DNA from: an uncultured Asticcacaulis sp.
GTDB taxonomy: Bacteria; Pseudomonadota; Alphaproteobacteria; Caulobacterales; Caulobacteraceae
Assembly (NCBI GenBank): GCA_946480125.1
Contig: CAMLIY010000111.1
Span: 1 to 9,268, forward strand
DNA: 9,268 nt
Reading direction: 5' to 3'
Positions 7,410 through 9,268 of the stretch are shown here, piece by piece. Below the pieces are notes generated by a model. That model saw nothing but the letters and a program-made list of their open reading frames with translations, was not told where the DNA came from and did no database searches. Within the stretch, counting starts at the first letter, position 1, and each line of letters opens with the position of its first letter. Both the position numbers and the translations under genes were made by a program.

Positions 7410-8438
7410 TTATTTAGTCTCCCACGGCAAAGACCGGGCATGACGCTGAAGGCCCCGTATCACAGTTTCCAATGCCTGCGCGTGATGATCTGCCGTCAGG
7501 CTAGCCATGGCGCCCAAATCCACCCGGTCGAGATGTGCGCCGGGATCGCCATTGGCGCCAAAGACAAAATGATCGAACAGGCCTTTCCAGACGTCACGCT
7601 GACGATCCGGCATGTCACGCACCATCAGCATGGCCAGCAGCATGGCGCCATAGGGTGCCTGAAGATGACGAGGTGCCTCATTCCACCAGTAGTTCACCAG
7701 TATGTTGATAGCCGACAGGCTGCGGACATGATGCCACCAGCCATAGGGGATATAGATGGCGTCGCCCGGTTCCAGTTCGGCGTATTGTCCGGCCGCAATA
7801 GCATTTCGCAGTTTCGGGAATTTTTCAAAATCCGGGGTTTCAATATAGGCCAGGCTGACCGGCGAACCGGCCAGTGTTTGCTCAAACGGCCCGACATAAA
7901 GGTTCGGTAACTGATCCGGCGGAAACAGGGTAAAGCGCCTCTGGCCGGCCACCACGATGGCGATATTATCCGACAGGTCATAATGGGTCTGGACTCGCAC
8001 GGCATTGCCGATCCAGATGCGCGGCCGCACCGAGACGGGCAGCAGCGGATTGATATTTGCTTCTGCAAAGGCCGGCAGGACGGCATCGACCGGAGTCGAC
8101 TGGATATAGAGCGCCGGCGGCTGCGGCATGGTTTGCGCCAGCAGGCGATCGAGAACCTGCCCCAGCGACGCCTGCCCCTTCTGGAAGTTGCGCGTACGCA
8201 AGGTATCGCCGTAAAAGAACTCGCCTTTGACTTCCGGGGCGGCCGACAAGTATTCGACCGGCGCGCCCTTATCAAAACCGCGCAGGTAGCTTGCTGCCGT
8301 CGCCCCCGACTGACGCCCCGCCATGACCGAGGGCCAGTCCGCACACAGACCCCGCAAGACGACCGGCGCATTCGCTGTAACGATGTCGTTCCAGAACATC
8401 GCGTGCGTAACGCCGGTCAGGGTCTTGCAGGGCTGCAT
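7410..8438 (-). CDS. FIH-like cupin_8/JmjC-fold protein, putative 2-oxoglutarate/Fe(II) oxygenase
   Basis: A 342-residue protein of the cupin-like (Cupin_8/JmjC) superfamily, without signal peptide, so probably cytoplasmic. It begins with the usual APVVLRGLCADWP segment (24-36). The iron-binding HxD...H triad is present as His152 and Asp154 (THYDLSDN) and His236 in YIPYGWWHHV (229-238). RRFTLFPPDQLPNLY (167-181), DFEKFPKLRNA (203-213), GDAIYIP and the WWHHV stretch closely resemble human factor-inhibiting HIF (FIH) as I remember it. An arginine appears to replace the 2-oxoglutarate-binding lysine of FIH in the GQRRF region. Bacterial relatives often occur in Caulobacterales/Xanthomonadales sugar-uptake loci with TonB-dependent receptors, SapC and tryptophan-halogenase-like proteins, but their substrate is unknown to me. 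The ATG is 2 bases after the GH27 stop, so translation is probably coupled. No clear ribosome site of its own is visible. Confidence 0.8.
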   Translation of the reverse strand: MQPCKTLTGVTHAMFWNDIVTANAPVVLRGLCADWPSVMAGRQSGATAASYLRGFDKGAPVEYLSAAPEVKGEFFYGDTLRTRNFQKGQASLGQVLDRLLAQTMPQPPALYIQSTPVDAVLPAFAEANINPLLPVSVRPRIWIGNAVRVQTHYDLSDNIAIVVAGQRRFTLFPPDQLPNLYVGPFEQTLAGSPVSLAYIETPDFEKFPKLRNAIAAGQYAELEPGDAIYIPYGWWHHVRSLSAINILVNYWWNEAPRHLQAPYGAMLLAMLMVRDMPDRQRDVWKGLFDHFVFGANGDPGAHLDRVDLGAMASLTADHHAQALETVIRGLQRHARSLPWETK

Positions 8439-8440
8439 GA

Positions 8441-9268
8441 TTATTTCTGTAACCGCGCCAAAAGCCGCGCTTGGCCCCAGGCCACGACGACCGGCTGTTC
8501 ATTGGCCGCTTCATCGTGGGTCGCCAGAAGTTCGATGAGTTTATGCCCGGCGATATCGGCGGTGAGGTCACGCGGCGCGTCGCCGAATTTCAGCGGCGGC
8601 GTTTTCGCCATCAGCTTGCCATCGGCATAGACGGCGAAGGTGACGGCGCGATCACGGTTAGAGGTCGAATCGTCGACGCCGACCGTGGCGCGGAACGTCC
8701 CGTAGCCGTCGTTCTTCACCTGCAACAGCGAATTACCGAGCACGCCAATGCCGCTGTCATAGGTGTGATCAGCGATTTGCAGAGCCTGGGCGTAGGGCGT
8801 CATGTCGGCCTGTGCCCCGCCCCATCCGGCATATTGCGGCCGTGAGCCGCCGGAGCGCGTGCCGGCCCAGGGATCTATCATCCGGTGGATCGTCGGATCG
8901 AGTTGCGCTTCACGCACCCCATCATCGGCCACATTGATGGCGCCGGGAATTTCCGACAGATAGACGCCATCGGCCAGTTCGCGCGTCCCCTGCACCGAAT
9001 AGACCCGCGTTTCGTGCGGCGCCAGCTCGATCTCGGTGTCACCGGTGAAGGTGCTGTCCGTTTTCGACCACAGATCGGTCAGGGTGATCGGCGCATCAGC
9101 CTTCAGCTTCAGATGGCTGGCCAGCAGGTTGAGCCTTACCGGTGATGCCGTGCGATTGAACAGGGCCACCACCTTGTGATGATCGGCCATGGTCTTGACC
9201 AGTATCTGCGCGTCGTCGGAATCATAGGCGATGATCGCCTGATTGCCCGCCGGGTCCTGGTTGACGGC
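8441..9268 (-). CDS. GH27 alpha-galactosidase with C-terminal NPCBM domain, C-terminal fragment
   Basis: This gene begins beyond the right edge. The last 275 residues are in the window, ending in TAA (8441-8443 on the complement). The fragment opens with AVNQDPAG, which matches the (L/V)NQDPxG motif at the end of the GH27 catalytic barrel. An antiparallel beta domain follows (MADHHKVVALFNRT, LTDLWSKTDSTFTG, APHETRVYSV), as in GH27 enzymes. From about fragment residue 97 comes an NPCBM-type carbohydrate-binding domain (DGVYLSEIPG, HTYDSGIGVLGNSLLQV, YGTFRATVGVDDS, VTFAVYADGKLM). GH27 enzymes remove terminal alpha-galactose by a retaining mechanism. The catalytic aspartates and any signal peptide are outside the window. 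An ATG at 9190 opens a shorter frame but is internal, since coding and homology continue to the edge. It is the upstream partner of the cupin-like gene, 2 bases apart. Alpha-N-acetylgalactosaminidase is a less likely alternative activity. Confidence 0.87.
   Translation of the reverse strand, partial: AVNQDPAGNQAIIAYDSDDAQILVKTMADHHKVVALFNRTASPVRLNLLASHLKLKADAPITLTDLWSKTDSTFTGDTEIELAPHETRVYSVQGTRELADGVYLSEIPGAINVADDGVREAQLDPTIHRMIDPWAGTRSGGSRPQYAGWGGAQADMTPYAQALQIADHTYDSGIGVLGNSLLQVKNDGYGTFRATVGVDDSTSNRDRAVTFAVYADGKLMAKTPPLKFGDAPRDLTADIAGHKLIELLATHDEAANEQPVVVAWGQARLLARLQK

Noticed and set aside
7694..8371. A 225-codon minus-strand frame inside the cupin-like gene, and plus-strand frames such as 7983-8630
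   Set aside because: Their Arg/Ser-rich or low-complexity translations are typical of out-of-frame reading, and the cupin-like and GH27 frames explain the region.
8441..9190. A separate 249-residue NPCBM protein starting at the ATG at 9190
   Set aside because: The frame stays open to the window edge and the upstream residues match the GH27 NQDPAG motif, so this ATG is internal.

Overview
The window carries part of a plant-polysaccharide utilisation locus from a fairly GC-rich Gram-negative bacterium. Family content and style suggest an alphaproteobacterium of the Caulobacterales type (Asticcacaulis/Caulobacter-like): exported GH115 and GH2 enzymes, a FIH-like cupin protein beside a glycosidase, and a promoter resembling the Caulobacter housekeeping consensus. 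This assignment is an inference; the window has no rRNA or other marker gene. Coding density is very high and no gap exceeds about 90 bases.

Plus strand, 1-6535: the 3' end of kduI (5-keto-4-deoxyuronate isomerase), then kduD (SDR-family 2-deoxy-D-gluconate 3-dehydrogenase), an exported GH115 alpha-glucuronidase, and a 1000-residue exported GH2 enzyme with a C-terminal discoidin-like domain. Gaps are 50, 21 and 87 bases. A perfect 8-bp stem-loop lies between kduI and kduD. The 87-base gap before the GH2 gene holds a plausible promoter and a possible GntR-type operator, so the GH2 gene may have its own start of transcription.

Minus strand, 9268-6559, convergent with the above: the C-terminal part of a GH27 alpha-galactosidase with an NPCBM domain (it runs off the right edge), a FIH-like cupin_8/JmjC protein starting 2 bases after the GH27 stop, and a stand-alone protein with two receiver domains. 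The two strands meet with only 23 bases between stop codons and no clear terminator.

How they could work together (inference): the exported GH115 removes (4-O-methyl-)glucuronic acid side chains, GH27 removes alpha-galactose that may cap them, GH2 acts on beta-linked sugars, and KduI/KduD handle the uronate-derived keto sugar in the cytoplasm. Galactosylated glucuronoxylan or glucuronidated arabinogalactan would fit. No clearly new system is visible. The points most worth a second look are a near-perfect 16-20 bp inverted repeat inside the GH115 gene, a non-canonical acid/base motif in the GH2 enzyme, and the tight coupling of a FIH-like oxygenase-fold protein to an alpha-galactosidase.
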